The notes under the pieces: generated by a model | Told to the model about the DNA's origin: nothing | The model's input: the letters and a program-made list of their open reading frames with translations, nothing else | The model's database searches: none | NCBI GenBank assembly: GCA_038230835.1 | Contig: JBBRMM010000031.1 | Location: 1 to 28,570 of the forward strand | DNA: 28,570 bases | DNA from: DASUHT01 sp038230835 | Lineage (GTDB): Bacteria; Actinomycetota; Thermoleophilia; Gaiellales; JAICJC01 | Direction of reading: 5' to 3' | Part shown: positions 16,052 to 23,289 of the stretch, piece after piece | Position numbering within the stretch: the first letter of the stretch is position 1 | How the letters are laid out: each line of letters begins with the position of its first letter | Translations under genes and position numbers: made by a program

Positions 16052-16470
16052 ATGTTTGACATGACGAACCGCCACGCCTTCGTGATCACCGCCGCCCTCG
16101 GACTGGTGATCCTGGCCGGCTGTGGCCAGACGCAGAGCACCTCGCCTCCCTCGACGCACCCGGCGGGAACGATCTCGGGCGTGGTCGAATCGTACTATTC
16201 GGCTCAGAAGAGCGATCTCACCCCCGCCGCACGGATCACGGTGACCGCGTACCGGAAGGCGTTTCCGTTCATCGGGCCTGTGCTCGCACACGGCCCCCGA
16301 CCCGTGGCCAAGGCTACGACCGACAGGGCCGGTCGGTTCGACTTTCCGGCCTCGCTGCGGGCCGCTACTTCCTGATTGCGAGTTCAACCGCCCACTGGGT
16401 GACCGTCCCGATGGGCCAGGGTGCAACGACGACGTTCGCGATCTGCGCCGACTGCCCGCTGCCGATGTAG
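16052..16470 (+). pseudogene. Lipoprotein with carboxypeptidase-regulatory-like domain, frameshifted
   Basis: The start MFDMTNRHAF leads into a hydrophobic segment and lipobox LAGC (Cys near residue 24), so the product would be a lipid-anchored surface protein. GTISGVVESYYS, RITVTAYR and ATTDRAGRFDFPAS form the first strands of a transthyretin-like (carboxypeptidase regulatory) beta-sandwich. The frame then hits a stop at 16373-16375, but the next frame continues exactly as the fold predicts: GRYFLIASSTAHWVTV and FAICADCPLPM, stop 16468-16470. A missing G in the run at 16358-16361, or a lost GGCC, would explain this. Repaired length is about 139 residues. Third reading-frame lesion type in the window; error or decay cannot be separated. 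Confidence 0.7.
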
Positions 16471-16504
16471 CGGACCGCCCCGGGTGCGAAGATAGCGCGC
16501 AGCG

Positions 16505-16787
16505 TCAGTCGCCCTCTGGACCGCCAGATGGGATGTACGCCGACGGCTGGCAGTGCACAATCCGTTCGCCCACCCGCCAGTCGTACCCCTGCGGCGGATT
16601 GGTGGTGCGCCGATGGGCGAACGAGTGACCGGCCATCAGAACCGCCTGCAACGGGGCCGCTCCATGCGGTGAGGGTGAATCCTGCGGTCTGGACTCCGCC
16701 CGTTTCAAGCTGGTAGGTGGGCACGATGACCACTGGCTCGGCAGACGAACGCAGCCGACGGGGCTGCATAACGGCCGGGAGTGACAT
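16505..16787 (-). pseudogene. Possible small gene with a frameshift, function unknown
   Basis: This 16471-16826 stretch would otherwise be empty. On the minus strand, ATG 16787 follows a good GGAGG. One frame reads well at first (PVVIVPTYQLETGGVQTAGF) and another reads well to its end (VLMAGHSFAHRR, YDWRVGERIVHCQP, stop at 16505-16507). Both halves have moderately high G/C in third positions in their own frame, so a frameshift near 16640-16665 is likely. I do not recognise a family. It could also be noise between two real genes. Confidence 0.35.
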
Positions 16788-16826
16788 GAACGCCTCCGAA
16801 GCACGCGCCCGAACAACGCCTGAACG

Positions 16827-17336
16827 CTATGACCCCTTAACGGGCTCGCGAAGCGCGCAGCGCGGGTCGTGGTGGCTCACCAGTCGCTCGAGGAGCGCGT
16901 GCAGAGCCCGGCGCTCGGCGGCATCGAGCGGGGCGAGGAAGTCGGCCTCCAGGCCGGCCACGATCGTACGCAGCCGGGCCAGGGCGTTGCGGCCCTCCGC
17001 GGTCAGCTTGACGACGTGCCGGCGGCGGTCGTCGGGGTCGCGCTTGCGAGCAACCAGATCGCGCTCCTCCAGCTCGTCGAGCAGCCGCACCAAGTGGCTT
17101 CGGTCGTAGCCGAGCGCGTCGGCGATCACCGCCTGCGTCTCCCGCGGGTCCTCCTCGAGCAGGGCCAGCACGGCGAAGTGGAACGCGTTCAACCCGGTGC
17201 CCTCGAAGGCGTCGTGCGAGCGATCCTTGGCCCAGAAACCGAGCCGCTTGAGCAGGAACGTGGTGCTCGAGAGCAGCTCCTTGGGCGGCCCCGCGAGGGG
17301 CGGCTGGATGGGGATCTGAGGGTCCGTCAAGTTCAC
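16827..17336 (-). CDS. MarR-family transcriptional regulator
   Basis: A 169-residue winged-helix regulator, probably a dimeric repressor of the divergent exporter. It starts at GTG 17336; a TACACT -10 lies 9 nt before it on the minus strand, so a leaderless or nearly leaderless mRNA is likely. The winged helix is visible as FHFAVLALLEEDPRETQAVI, ALGYDRSHLVRLLDELEERD and the wing with RKRDPDDRRRHVVKLTAEG. The Asp-Arg-Arg wing and LT.EG strand are typical MarR. A palindrome between this gene and the exporter is the likely operator. The inducing ligand is unknown. Confidence 0.9.
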   Translation of the reverse strand: MNLTDPQIPIQPPLAGPPKELLSSTTFLLKRLGFWAKDRSHDAFEGTGLNAFHFAVLALLEEDPRETQAVIADALGYDRSHLVRLLDELEERDLVARKRDPDDRRRHVVKLTAEGRNALARLRTIVAGLEADFLAPLDAAERRALHALLERLVSHHDPRCALREPVKGS

Positions 17337-17378
17337 GATGTGTTCGAAGTGTAGCGGCAGAAATCGTTCTCGTGTGAT

Positions 17379-17399
17379 ATCGTAGCGATTCGCAACGAT
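17379..17399. promoter_or_regulatory. MarR operator palindrome
   Basis: ATCGTAGCGA and TCGCAACGAT flank a central T: nine of ten arm positions pair. It lies 15 nt before the exporter start and overlaps a possible TATCGT -10 (17378-17383). A further half-site ATCGTT lies at 17363-17368. The size and position fit a MarR-dimer site that represses the exporter. Confidence 0.65.
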
Positions 17400-17414
17400 T
17401 TTGGGAGGCCATAA

Positions 17415-18893
17415 ATGGTGGAGTCATCAATCACAGCCCGGCAGAAGCGGCTCGCACTGACGGTGATCGTGGCGGCGCAGTTCATGGTCGTGCTCGACAT
17501 CGCCATCGTGAACGTCGCGCTGCCGGCGATCAAGGGCGACCTCCGGTTCGCGGAGCCAGACCTGCAATGGGTGATCAGCGCGTACGCGATCATGTTCGGC
17601 GGCGCCCTCCTGCTGGGTGGGCGGCTGGCGGACATCTTCGGCCGGCGGCGGCTGTTCATGCTCGGCTTGACGCTGTTCTCGATCAGCTCGCTGCTGTGCG
17701 GGCTGGCGTGGTCCGAGGGCTCGCTGATCGGCTTTCGCGCGCTGCAGGGCCTGGGCGGTGCGCTGCTCGCGCCGGCCGCGCTCTCGATCCTCATGACGAC
17801 CTTCGCCGAGGGCTCGGAGCGGAACCGGGCGCTCGGCATCTGGGGGGCGGCCTCGGGCAGCGGCGGCGCGGCCGGCGTGCTCCTGGGCGGGTTTCTCACC
17901 TCGTACCTCGGCTGGTCGTGGGTCTTCTTCATCAACGTCCCGGTGGGCATCGCGGTGATCGCTGCCGCCCCGTTCGTGCTGCGCGAGAGCCGCGGCGAGA
18001 CCGGCCACCGGCACTTCGACATGGCCGGTGCGGCCTCGGTGACGGCCGGCGTGATGCTGCTCGTGTACGCGATGACGCGGGCGACACAGGAGGGTTGGTC
18101 GAGTGTCACGACCCTGAGCCTGCTGGGCTCGTCGGCGGTGCTGATCGCCGCCTTCGTGGCAATCGAGCTGCGCTCGCCGGCGCCGCTTCTGCCGATGCGG
18201 ATCTTCCGGCAGCGGTCGCTCTCGGCGGCCAACGCGATTGCGGTCGTGATCGGCGCCATCGCTTTCTCGCAGTTCTTCCTGCTCACGCTCTACATGCAGC
18301 AGGTGCTCGGGTACTCGGCGATCGAGACGGGCGTGGGCTTCGCGGCCGTCACGTCGGCGATCATCGTGTTCTCCAACGTGGCTCAGACGCTGGTCACCCG
18401 GTTCGGCGTACGGGCCGTGCTGACCGCCGGGCTGCTGCTGGACGCGGTGTCGCTGGCCCAGCTCACCCAGTTGCCGGTGCACGGCCACTACTTCTGGGAC
18501 ATGTTCCCGGCCTTCCTGGTCAGCGGCGTCGGACTTGCGCTGTCCTTCGTGCCGGTCACGATCGCGGGCCTGGCCGGGGTTCAACGGGCTGACGCAGGCA
18601 TCGCCTCGGGGCTGATCAACACCAGCCGCCAGGTCGGCGGCGCGGTGGGCCTGGCGGCGGTGAGCACGATCGCCGCGTCTTATGCGGCGGCCGGCAGCGG
18701 CACCGGGCTGGCGCGTCTGGCGGCGACCGACACCGGTCTGACGCACGGCTTCCAGGTCGGGTTCGTGGTGCTGGCCGGGCTCGCCGTGGTGGGCGCTGCG
18801 GTCGCCGCCACCCAGCTTGGACCGCAGCCAGACCGCGTGGACGTCGAGCTCCTTAATCCGGAGAACACCAATGCCCTCGAGGAGGCAGCCTGA
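17415..18893 (+). CDS. MFS drug exporter, DHA2 (EmrB/QacA) family
   Basis: A 492-residue proton-driven multidrug exporter of the inner membrane, with about 14 predicted helices. ATG 17415 follows GGGAGG at 7 nt. Motifs include the DHA2 helix-1 pattern FMVVLDIAIVNVALPAI, motif A GGRLADIFGRRRLF, ALQGLGGALLAPAALSIL and motif C-like GAASGSGGAAGVLLGGFL with GWSWVFFINVPVG. Length is normal for the family. It is divergent from the MarR gene with an operator between. Its stop overlaps the next start (TGATG), so the 87-residue gene is cotranslated. Substrate unknown. Confidence 0.93.
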   Translation: MVESSITARQKRLALTVIVAAQFMVVLDIAIVNVALPAIKGDLRFAEPDLQWVISAYAIMFGGALLLGGRLADIFGRRRLFMLGLTLFSISSLLCGLAWSEGSLIGFRALQGLGGALLAPAALSILMTTFAEGSERNRALGIWGAASGSGGAAGVLLGGFLTSYLGWSWVFFINVPVGIAVIAAAPFVLRESRGETGHRHFDMAGAASVTAGVMLLVYAMTRATQEGWSSVTTLSLLGSSAVLIAAFVAIELRSPAPLLPMRIFRQRSLSAANAIAVVIGAIAFSQFFLLTLYMQQVLGYSAIETGVGFAAVTSAIIVFSNVAQTLVTRFGVRAVLTAGLLLDAVSLAQLTQLPVHGHYFWDMFPAFLVSGVGLALSFVPVTIAGLAGVQRADAGIASGLINTSRQVGGAVGLAAVSTIAASYAAAGSGTGLARLAATDTGLTHGFQVGFVVLAGLAVVGAAVAATQLGPQPDRVDVELLNPENTNALEEAA

Positions 18894-19156
18894 TGACCAT
18901 GATGCACGCACCCAGCCACTCCGCCGATCGCGAGCCGCTGCTCACGCACGAGGTCGAGGATCTGCTGTTGCACCTGCGGGGGTTGGTGCTGGTCCGTGAT
19001 CTGCTGGCCGAGCGGGGCGCTACCGCAACCGAGATCGACGCCCACACCGAGGAGGCCGACCGCGTCCGCGCCCGTCTGGCGGAGCTGATCGGCGGCCCTG
19101 ACCGCGGTGGCGCTCAGCTCGTGGGCGGCGTGGCCATCCCGTGCGCGTACGCATAG
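18893..19156 (+). CDS. Small protein coupled to the exporter
   Basis: An 87-residue protein starting MTMMHAPSHSADRE. ATG 18893 overlaps the exporter stop and follows GAGGAGG, so translation is coupled. It is mostly helical: VEDLLLHLRGLVLVRDLLAERGAT and IDAHTEEADRVRARLAELIGG suggest a helical hairpin, with no membrane segment. I do not recognise a family. Its last 43 nt overlap the 3' end of the response-regulator gene on the other strand. A real gene is likely because of the coupling; its job is unknown. Confidence 0.65.
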   Translation: MTMMHAPSHSADREPLLTHEVEDLLLHLRGLVLVRDLLAERGATATEIDAHTEEADRVRARLAELIGGPDRGGAQLVGGVAIPCAYA

Positions 19157-19788
19157 TTGACCAGCTGTGCCCGATCGCGGCACCGGGTCTTGGAGAAGAT
19201 GCGGTTGACGTGGGTCTTGACGGTGGCCGGGCTGACGACCAGGTGGGCTGCGATCTCCTGATTCGAGCGCCCCTCCGCGATCAGGGTCAGCACCTCGGCC
19301 TCGCGGGCGGTCAGGTCGTCGGGGAGCTGGTCGGGGATGCGCGGCACGGTGGATGTCGCGAGCTCGACGAGACGGCTCTGGACGTCTGCTCCAAGATGCG
19401 TGCCGCCGGCGTGAACGGTCCGGATCGCGGCTGCGATGGTGTCGGCATCGGTGTTCTTGGTCAGATAGCCGCCGGCGCCCGCCTCGAGCGCGGGCAACAG
19501 CGACTCGGCGTCGGCATAGGTGGTCAGCACCAGCACGCGGACGCGGGGGTGCTCGCTGCGCAACCGGCGCGTGGCCTCGATCCCGTCGAGCCCGGGCATC
19601 CGCAGGTCCATCTACACCACGTCGACACCGCCGTCGGCTGCGATCCGGATCGCGTCCGCTCCGTTCGATGCGGTGCCGACCACCTCCACACCGGGCAGTA
19701 GGCCGAGCAGCAGGACCAGCCCGTCGCGGACCACCTGCTGATCGTCGGCTATCAGCACACGGATCGGTGCGCGGTCGCTGCCGGTCAT
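19114..19788 (-). pseudogene. NarL/LuxR-type response regulator with in-frame amber codon
   Basis: This would be a 224-residue regulator with an N-terminal receiver and a C-terminal LuxR HTH. The ATG at 19788 overlaps the kinase stop (ATGA). The receiver starts RVLIADDQQVVRDGL (acidic pair at 15-16). At codon 59 a TAG (19612-19614) stands where the family has Leu in the motif VVLMDLRMPGLDG, two codons before the phosphoacceptor Asp61. The same frame then runs on normally through LTTYADAESLLPALEAGAGG, LTAREAEVLTLIAEGRSNQE and VSPATVKTHVNRIFSKT. A single base change explains it. An ATG follows the TAG directly, so reinitiation could make a receiver-truncated HTH protein. It may also be a sequence error or a true nonsense mutation. 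Confidence 0.9.
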
Positions 19789-20984
19789 CGCGGGAGCTGC
19801 ACCTCGACCTTCCAGCCGTCCCCGGTCGGCCCCACGGTCAGCGTGCCTCCGAGGAGGGCGACCCGCTCGCGCATCGCGTCGAGCCCGTTGCCCGATCCCG
19901 CGTCGGGCAGCAACGGCGCCCGCGGCTGACCCGGATCTCGACGGTCGGTCACGGTGAGCGTCGCGGCGGCGGCCCGGCAGATCAGCTCCACCCGGGCACT
20001 CGACGCGCCGCTGTAGCGGGCGACGTTGGTGAGCGCCTCCTGGCACGCGCGATAGATTGCCGTGGCGGCGTCGGTGGAGAGCGCCGACGGCTCGCCGTCG
20101 ATCGTCAGCTCGGTCGTAATACCGGTGTCGCCGGAGAACTCGGTCAGCAGGCGCTGGAGCCGCTCGGCGGGTGGCGCGTCGTCGCCGCGCAGCGCGGCCA
20201 CCGCCCGGCGCGCGTCGTCGGTGCCCGAGCGGGCGAGCGTGCCGGCTCGGTCGAGCGCGGCGGTCAGCTCTGAGTCGGTGCCGCGGCGGGCGAGGAGCCG
20301 CGCGGCCTCGAGCTGGATCGACAGCGCCGAGAGGGAATGGGCGAGCACATCGTGCAGGTCGCGGGCGATCCGGCTGCGCTCCTCGACCCGCGCGGCGTCC
20401 TCGCGCAGCTCGACCGAGTCCGCGAGCTCGGCTGTGAGGATCTCGGCGCGATCCTGGTCGGCGCGTGCTCGCCCGACCAGCACCGCGACCAGGAACAGCA
20501 GGGCCGAGAGCAGAGCCGTCGCGGGCACGTAGACGAGCGGTTGATCGGCTGCAATCGTGGTGGCGCCCGCAGCGGCGGTGAGGAGCGCGGCGATCGCCGC
20601 TCCCACGCGAACCGGGAGCCGCGAGCCGGCGGTGTAGACGAGCAGCGCCAGACCGAGCTGCACCGGCAGGCTTCGCTGAACGGCGGCAGCCACCACCAGG
20701 CACCCACCGGCGGCGGCGAGCAGCCCCACCGTCTCGGCGACCCGGCGAGGAGCGTCTCCGGCGCGGCGCACCACCATCAACCAGAGCACCACGGCCGAAA
20801 AGCCCGCGAGTGCGACGGCGAGCACGAGTCCGCGGCCATGCGGTGAGGGCTGCGGGTGCGCGCCGGCGGCAGGAACCAGGAACACGACCAGCAGGGCAAG
20901 GCCGATCGGCCTGATCGCCGCCGTCTGGCGCTCGCGGCGCTCGCCGGCTCGTCGCCTGGCGTCCTGCACTCGCTCGGACTCCAT
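19785..20984 (-). CDS. NarL-family sensor histidine kinase
   Basis: A 399-residue membrane kinase. Residues about 25-172 hold five or six hydrophobic helices with only short loops, so it probably senses a signal in or at the membrane. A short coiled segment leads to the HisKA_3 dimerisation box ERSRIARDLHDVLAHSLSAL with phosphorylated His211. The ATPase domain has the N-box CQEALTNVARYS and the G-box GNGLDAMRERV; the Asp in VTDRRDPG sits where the family has a conserved ATP-binding Asp. It is followed by its regulator with a 4-nt overlap. The neighbour divergent from it is a small membrane protein, often the target in such loci. Confidence 0.93.
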   Translation of the reverse strand: MESERVQDARRRAGERRERQTAAIRPIGLALLVVFLVPAAGAHPQPSPHGRGLVLAVALAGFSAVVLWLMVVRRAGDAPRRVAETVGLLAAAGGCLVVAAAVQRSLPVQLGLALLVYTAGSRLPVRVGAAIAALLTAAAGATTIAADQPLVYVPATALLSALLFLVAVLVGRARADQDRAEILTAELADSVELREDAARVEERSRIARDLHDVLAHSLSALSIQLEAARLLARRGTDSELTAALDRAGTLARSGTDDARRAVAALRGDDAPPAERLQRLLTEFSGDTGITTELTIDGEPSALSTDAATAIYRACQEALTNVARYSGASSARVELICRAAAATLTVTDRRDPGQPRAPLLPDAGSGNGLDAMRERVALLGGTLTVGPTGDGWKVEVQLPR

Positions 20985-21042
20985 GTGGGAAGCCTACGCC
21001 GCAGCCGGCACCCTGTCCTCGGCGCCGAGGTGGACTCGGCAC

Positions 21043-21060
21043 GTCAACCTCAGGGTTGAC
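21043..21060. promoter_or_regulatory. Palindrome between the two-component operon and the membrane gene
   Basis: GTCAACCTCAGGGTTGAC has perfect 7-bp arms around a 4-nt centre. It lies 58 nt upstream of the kinase start and 86 nt upstream of the divergent membrane gene. It is a good candidate site for the LuxR-type regulator acting on both directions; this is inference. Confidence 0.5.
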
Positions 21061-21146
21061 CGCATCCCACCCCTGCGCCGACGACATCCGAGCGCCGTCT
21101 CCGTACCGTGCCCGTATCGCACAAACCCGCAGGGAGGAGCCGAAAC

Positions 21147-21641
21147 ATGACACCCATCACCATCATCATCCTCGCCGCCATCGGCCTGGTCGTCGTGCGT
21201 CAGTTCCAGGCACGTGAGATGCGCACCGGACCGCTGGTCGCGATCCCGCTCCTGCTGATCGGACTCGGAATCGAGGCGTTCGCCGGCCGCCCACCGATCG
21301 GCGCTCTCGGGATCGCACTGTTCGCGGCAAACGCTGCTGTCAGCGTCGGCTTCGGCGCCTGGCGCGGCCACAGCGAGCGGATCTGGCGGACGGCCAACGG
21401 CGCCGCGTGGCGTCAGGGCACCACCGCCACAGCGGCGCTCTGGGCAGCCTCCATCGCGTCCAGGCTGATCGCGGTCGCCGTCGCGCGGGCGCTGGGCGAC
21501 CACAGCCCGGCAACCGGCCAGCTCGAGCTCCTGCTCGGCCTGTCGTTCGCGGCCCAGCACGCCGTGCTCGCGGTGCGCAGTGGCGCGACCGGCGAGCGCC
21601 GGGTCGATCGGATCACCGCCACGCCCGAGCTGACGGTGTAG
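21147..21641 (+). CDS. Small multi-pass membrane protein
   Basis: A 164-residue protein starting MTPITIIILAAIG. ATG 21147 follows GGGAGGAG. Four hydrophobic segments are visible (about 3-20, 28-45, 53-72 and, after a cytoplasmic loop with WRTANGAAWRQG, 87-105), plus a weaker one near 125-142. RQFQAREMRTGPLVAIPLLL resembles DUF1453-type membrane proteins that often sit beside LuxR two-component systems, but I hold that name loosely. Its placement divergent from the kinase gene suggests regulation by that system. Confidence 0.8.
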   Translation: MTPITIIILAAIGLVVVRQFQAREMRTGPLVAIPLLLIGLGIEAFAGRPPIGALGIALFAANAAVSVGFGAWRGHSERIWRTANGAAWRQGTTATAALWAASIASRLIAVAVARALGDHSPATGQLELLLGLSFAAQHAVLAVRSGATGERRVDRITATPELTV

Positions 21642-21678
21642 TGTCGCCGTGTCGGCAGCCATCAACAGGAGGACGGAC

Positions 21679-22062
21679 ATGGGCGAGGCCAGGGTCGACC
21701 ACATCGACGACATCGAGGGCGTCCACGGCGGCGTGTTCAAGCGGATCGGAAGCCATCTCGGGGCGACCGCGTTCGGTGTCAGCGTCGAGCAGTTCGCGCA
21801 GGGGCACGATCGCTATCCCGAGCACGACCACGCGGCGGACGGTCAGGAGGAGGTCTACTACGTGATCTCCGGCCAGGCAACGTTGACGATCGACGGCGAG
21901 GAGCACAAGCTTCGAGCCGGCTCGGTGGCGTACGTCCCGTCGGGTACGAAGCGGCGGTTCACCACGCCGGACGGGCCGGTGCAGCTGATGGCGATCGGCG
22001 GTACGCCGGGAGCGCCTTTCACGGACATCATCGCCGCCCGCGAGAACGCGGCAACGTCGTGA
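21679..22062 (+). CDS. Cupin-domain protein
   Basis: A 127-residue single-domain cupin. ATG 21679 follows AGGAGG. Cupin motif 1 is present as YPEHDHAADGQEEVYYVISG with His-x-His and Glu metal ligands. Motif 2, AGSVAYVPSGTKRRFTT, lacks the usual His, so metal binding may be incomplete. No HTH is present. It follows the small membrane gene by 37 nt and may be cotranscribed, and it converges on the PQ-loop gene with 27 nt between stops. Enzymatic role unknown. Confidence 0.88.
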   Translation: MGEARVDHIDDIEGVHGGVFKRIGSHLGATAFGVSVEQFAQGHDRYPEHDHAADGQEEVYYVISGQATLTIDGEEHKLRAGSVAYVPSGTKRRFTTPDGPVQLMAIGGTPGAPFTDIIAARENAATS

Positions 22063-22089
22063 AGTGAGATCCCCGCCGCGGCGCTCGCC

Positions 22090-22665
22090 TCACACCGGCG
22101 GGAGCCGGCGGCGCTGGATCACGATCAGGGCGGCCACCGAGGAGTCGGCGATCGCCAGGTAGGCGGGATACAACAACAGCCGCGGGGCGAACGACCCCAC
22201 CGCGGCCGCCGCCATGATCACGCTGGCGACGCCGAGCACGTAGGTCGAGAGCGTCTCCGAACGCGGGTCGCGAACCGTCTTGGGGAGCATCAGGCCCACC
22301 GCGATCAGGTCGGCGAGGACGATGCACGCGGTAGCGATCACCGGGTCGCCGGCCACCCGCCAGCCGACCACGCCCAACCCGGCGACCGACAGCAGCAGCA
22401 CATCCACCAGCGTGCCCCCGCCCTCGCCGAGCCTCAGTGAGAGGCAGAAGATGACCAGCGTGCCGAGAAACTGCGCCGCCACCAGGACGAGGCTCCAGCG
22501 CGCGCCGTCCGCTCGCTGGGAGACGAACACGACCGCCGAAAGCACCCACCAGATGAACCAGGTGGCGCGGTGCGGCCGCGTCTTGCCGCGCAGCACATCG
22601 CGGATGTACGGCACGCTGGAGATCGTCTGGCCGATGCCCGCCACGACACCCAGCAATGCGAGCAT
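22090..22665 (-). CDS. Multi-pass membrane protein with PQ-loop-like repeats
   Basis: A 191-residue hydrophobic protein with about seven helices. Two repeats look alike: GVVAGIGQTISSVPYIRDVL with GKTRPHRATWFIWW, and LIAVGLMLPKTVRDP with ETLSTYVLG. The Pro in a helix followed by an R/K-rich turn resembles PQ-loop/SemiSWEET-type transporters, although the PQ pair itself is replaced. ATG 22665 has no clear ribosome site; GTG 22713, preceded by GGAGG, is a fair alternative adding 16 residues. It is divergent from the MarR gene at 22747. Substrate unknown. Confidence 0.7.
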   Translation of the reverse strand: MLALLGVVAGIGQTISSVPYIRDVLRGKTRPHRATWFIWWVLSAVVFVSQRADGARWSLVLVAAQFLGTLVIFCLSLRLGEGGGTLVDVLLLSVAGLGVVGWRVAGDPVIATACIVLADLIAVGLMLPKTVRDPRSETLSTYVLGVASVIMAAAAVGSFAPRLLLYPAYLAIADSSVAALIVIQRRRLPPV

Positions 22666-22734
22666 TAGATGGTTGACCGCCTGATCGCCCGCACGCCGAC
22701 CAGCGTATCGCACCAGCCCTAGCCTCCAATCGGG

Positions 22735-22759
22735 TAACATAGATGCATGACACATGCAT
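22735..22759 (+). promoter_or_regulatory. Promoter and palindrome over the MarR start codon
   Basis: A TAACAT -10 (22735-22740) lies 6 nt before ATG 22747, so transcription should start at the A of the start codon (leaderless mRNA). The palindrome ATGCATGACACATGCAT (22743-22759; 7-bp arms, 3-nt centre) covers the start itself. A MarR dimer bound here would block its own operon. No clear -35 is seen. Confidence 0.55.
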
Positions 22760-23289
22760 TTGAGTTGCGTGCGCTGAACCTGGTGGGAGCGTTTGCGCTG
22801 GCCGTGGCGGACCGGATGTCCGCCGGGATGGACGACCTGGGGGCGCCTGCCGGATCCGCCGCCGCCGCCCTGCTCCTCGTCCACCACGGTCACGTGCGGC
22901 GGATCGACGACCTGCGTGCGCCGCTTGCACTCACCCAGACGGGAGTGGTCAGACTGGTCGACCGATTGACGGCGGCGGGCCTGGTCGAGCGTGTCCCGGG
23001 CGCCGTGCCCGACCGCCGGAAAGTTGCGCTCTCCCTGACCCGGAACGGGGCTCGACGCGCCCGCGCGCTGCTGCGGGCGCGAGAGCGCGCGCTGGCCGAG
23101 CTGCTCGCCGACCTCGCCCCCGCCCAGGTCACCGAGCTGGGAGCGGTCTGCGAGAGCGTGCTGGCGACGATCGCAGCGGATGCGCCCGCGCCGGCGCGGC
23201 TCTGCAGGTACTGCGACGAGCAGGCCTGCGACCTCACGCTGTGCCCCGTCGAGTTGGCCCACACGAACCACGGAGGGAAGACGCCATGA
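22747..23289 (+). CDS. MarR-family regulator with C-terminal Cys cluster
   Basis: A 180-residue winged-helix regulator. The HTH is seen in ALTQTGVVRLVDRLTAAGLV, with the wing VPDRRKVALSLTRNG. After the dimerisation helices the C-terminus carries RLCRYCDEQACDLTLCPVE with Cys153, 156, 161 and 166, a likely zinc- or redox-sensing site; MarR proteins with similar tails occur in actinobacteria. Its stop overlaps the arginase-like start (ATGATGA), so it heads the operon with that hydrolase and the GMC oxidoreductase. Autoregulation through the palindrome at its start is likely. Confidence 0.9.
   Translation: MTHAFELRALNLVGAFALAVADRMSAGMDDLGAPAGSAAAALLLVHHGHVRRIDDLRAPLALTQTGVVRLVDRLTAAGLVERVPGAVPDRRKVALSLTRNGARRARALLRARERALAELLADLAPAQVTELGAVCESVLATIAADAPAPARLCRYCDEQACDLTLCPVELAHTNHGGKTP

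Noticed and set aside
16365..16787. Full-length 140-codon reading of the small minus-strand frame
   Set aside because: Its second half is antisense to the lipoprotein C-terminus and reads less like protein than the alternative frame, so a frameshifted shorter gene is preferred at low confidence.
17427..18911. A 494-codon open frame antisense to the DHA2 exporter
   Set aside because: Product is Arg/Gln/His/Glu-rich without domains; the plus-strand frame is a textbook exporter with ribosome site and operator.
22063..22089. Possible two-way terminator between cupin and PQ-loop genes (GTGAG...CTCAC with CGCCGCGGCG)
   Set aside because: The arms are short and the inner stem is imperfect, so it is not listed as a feature.
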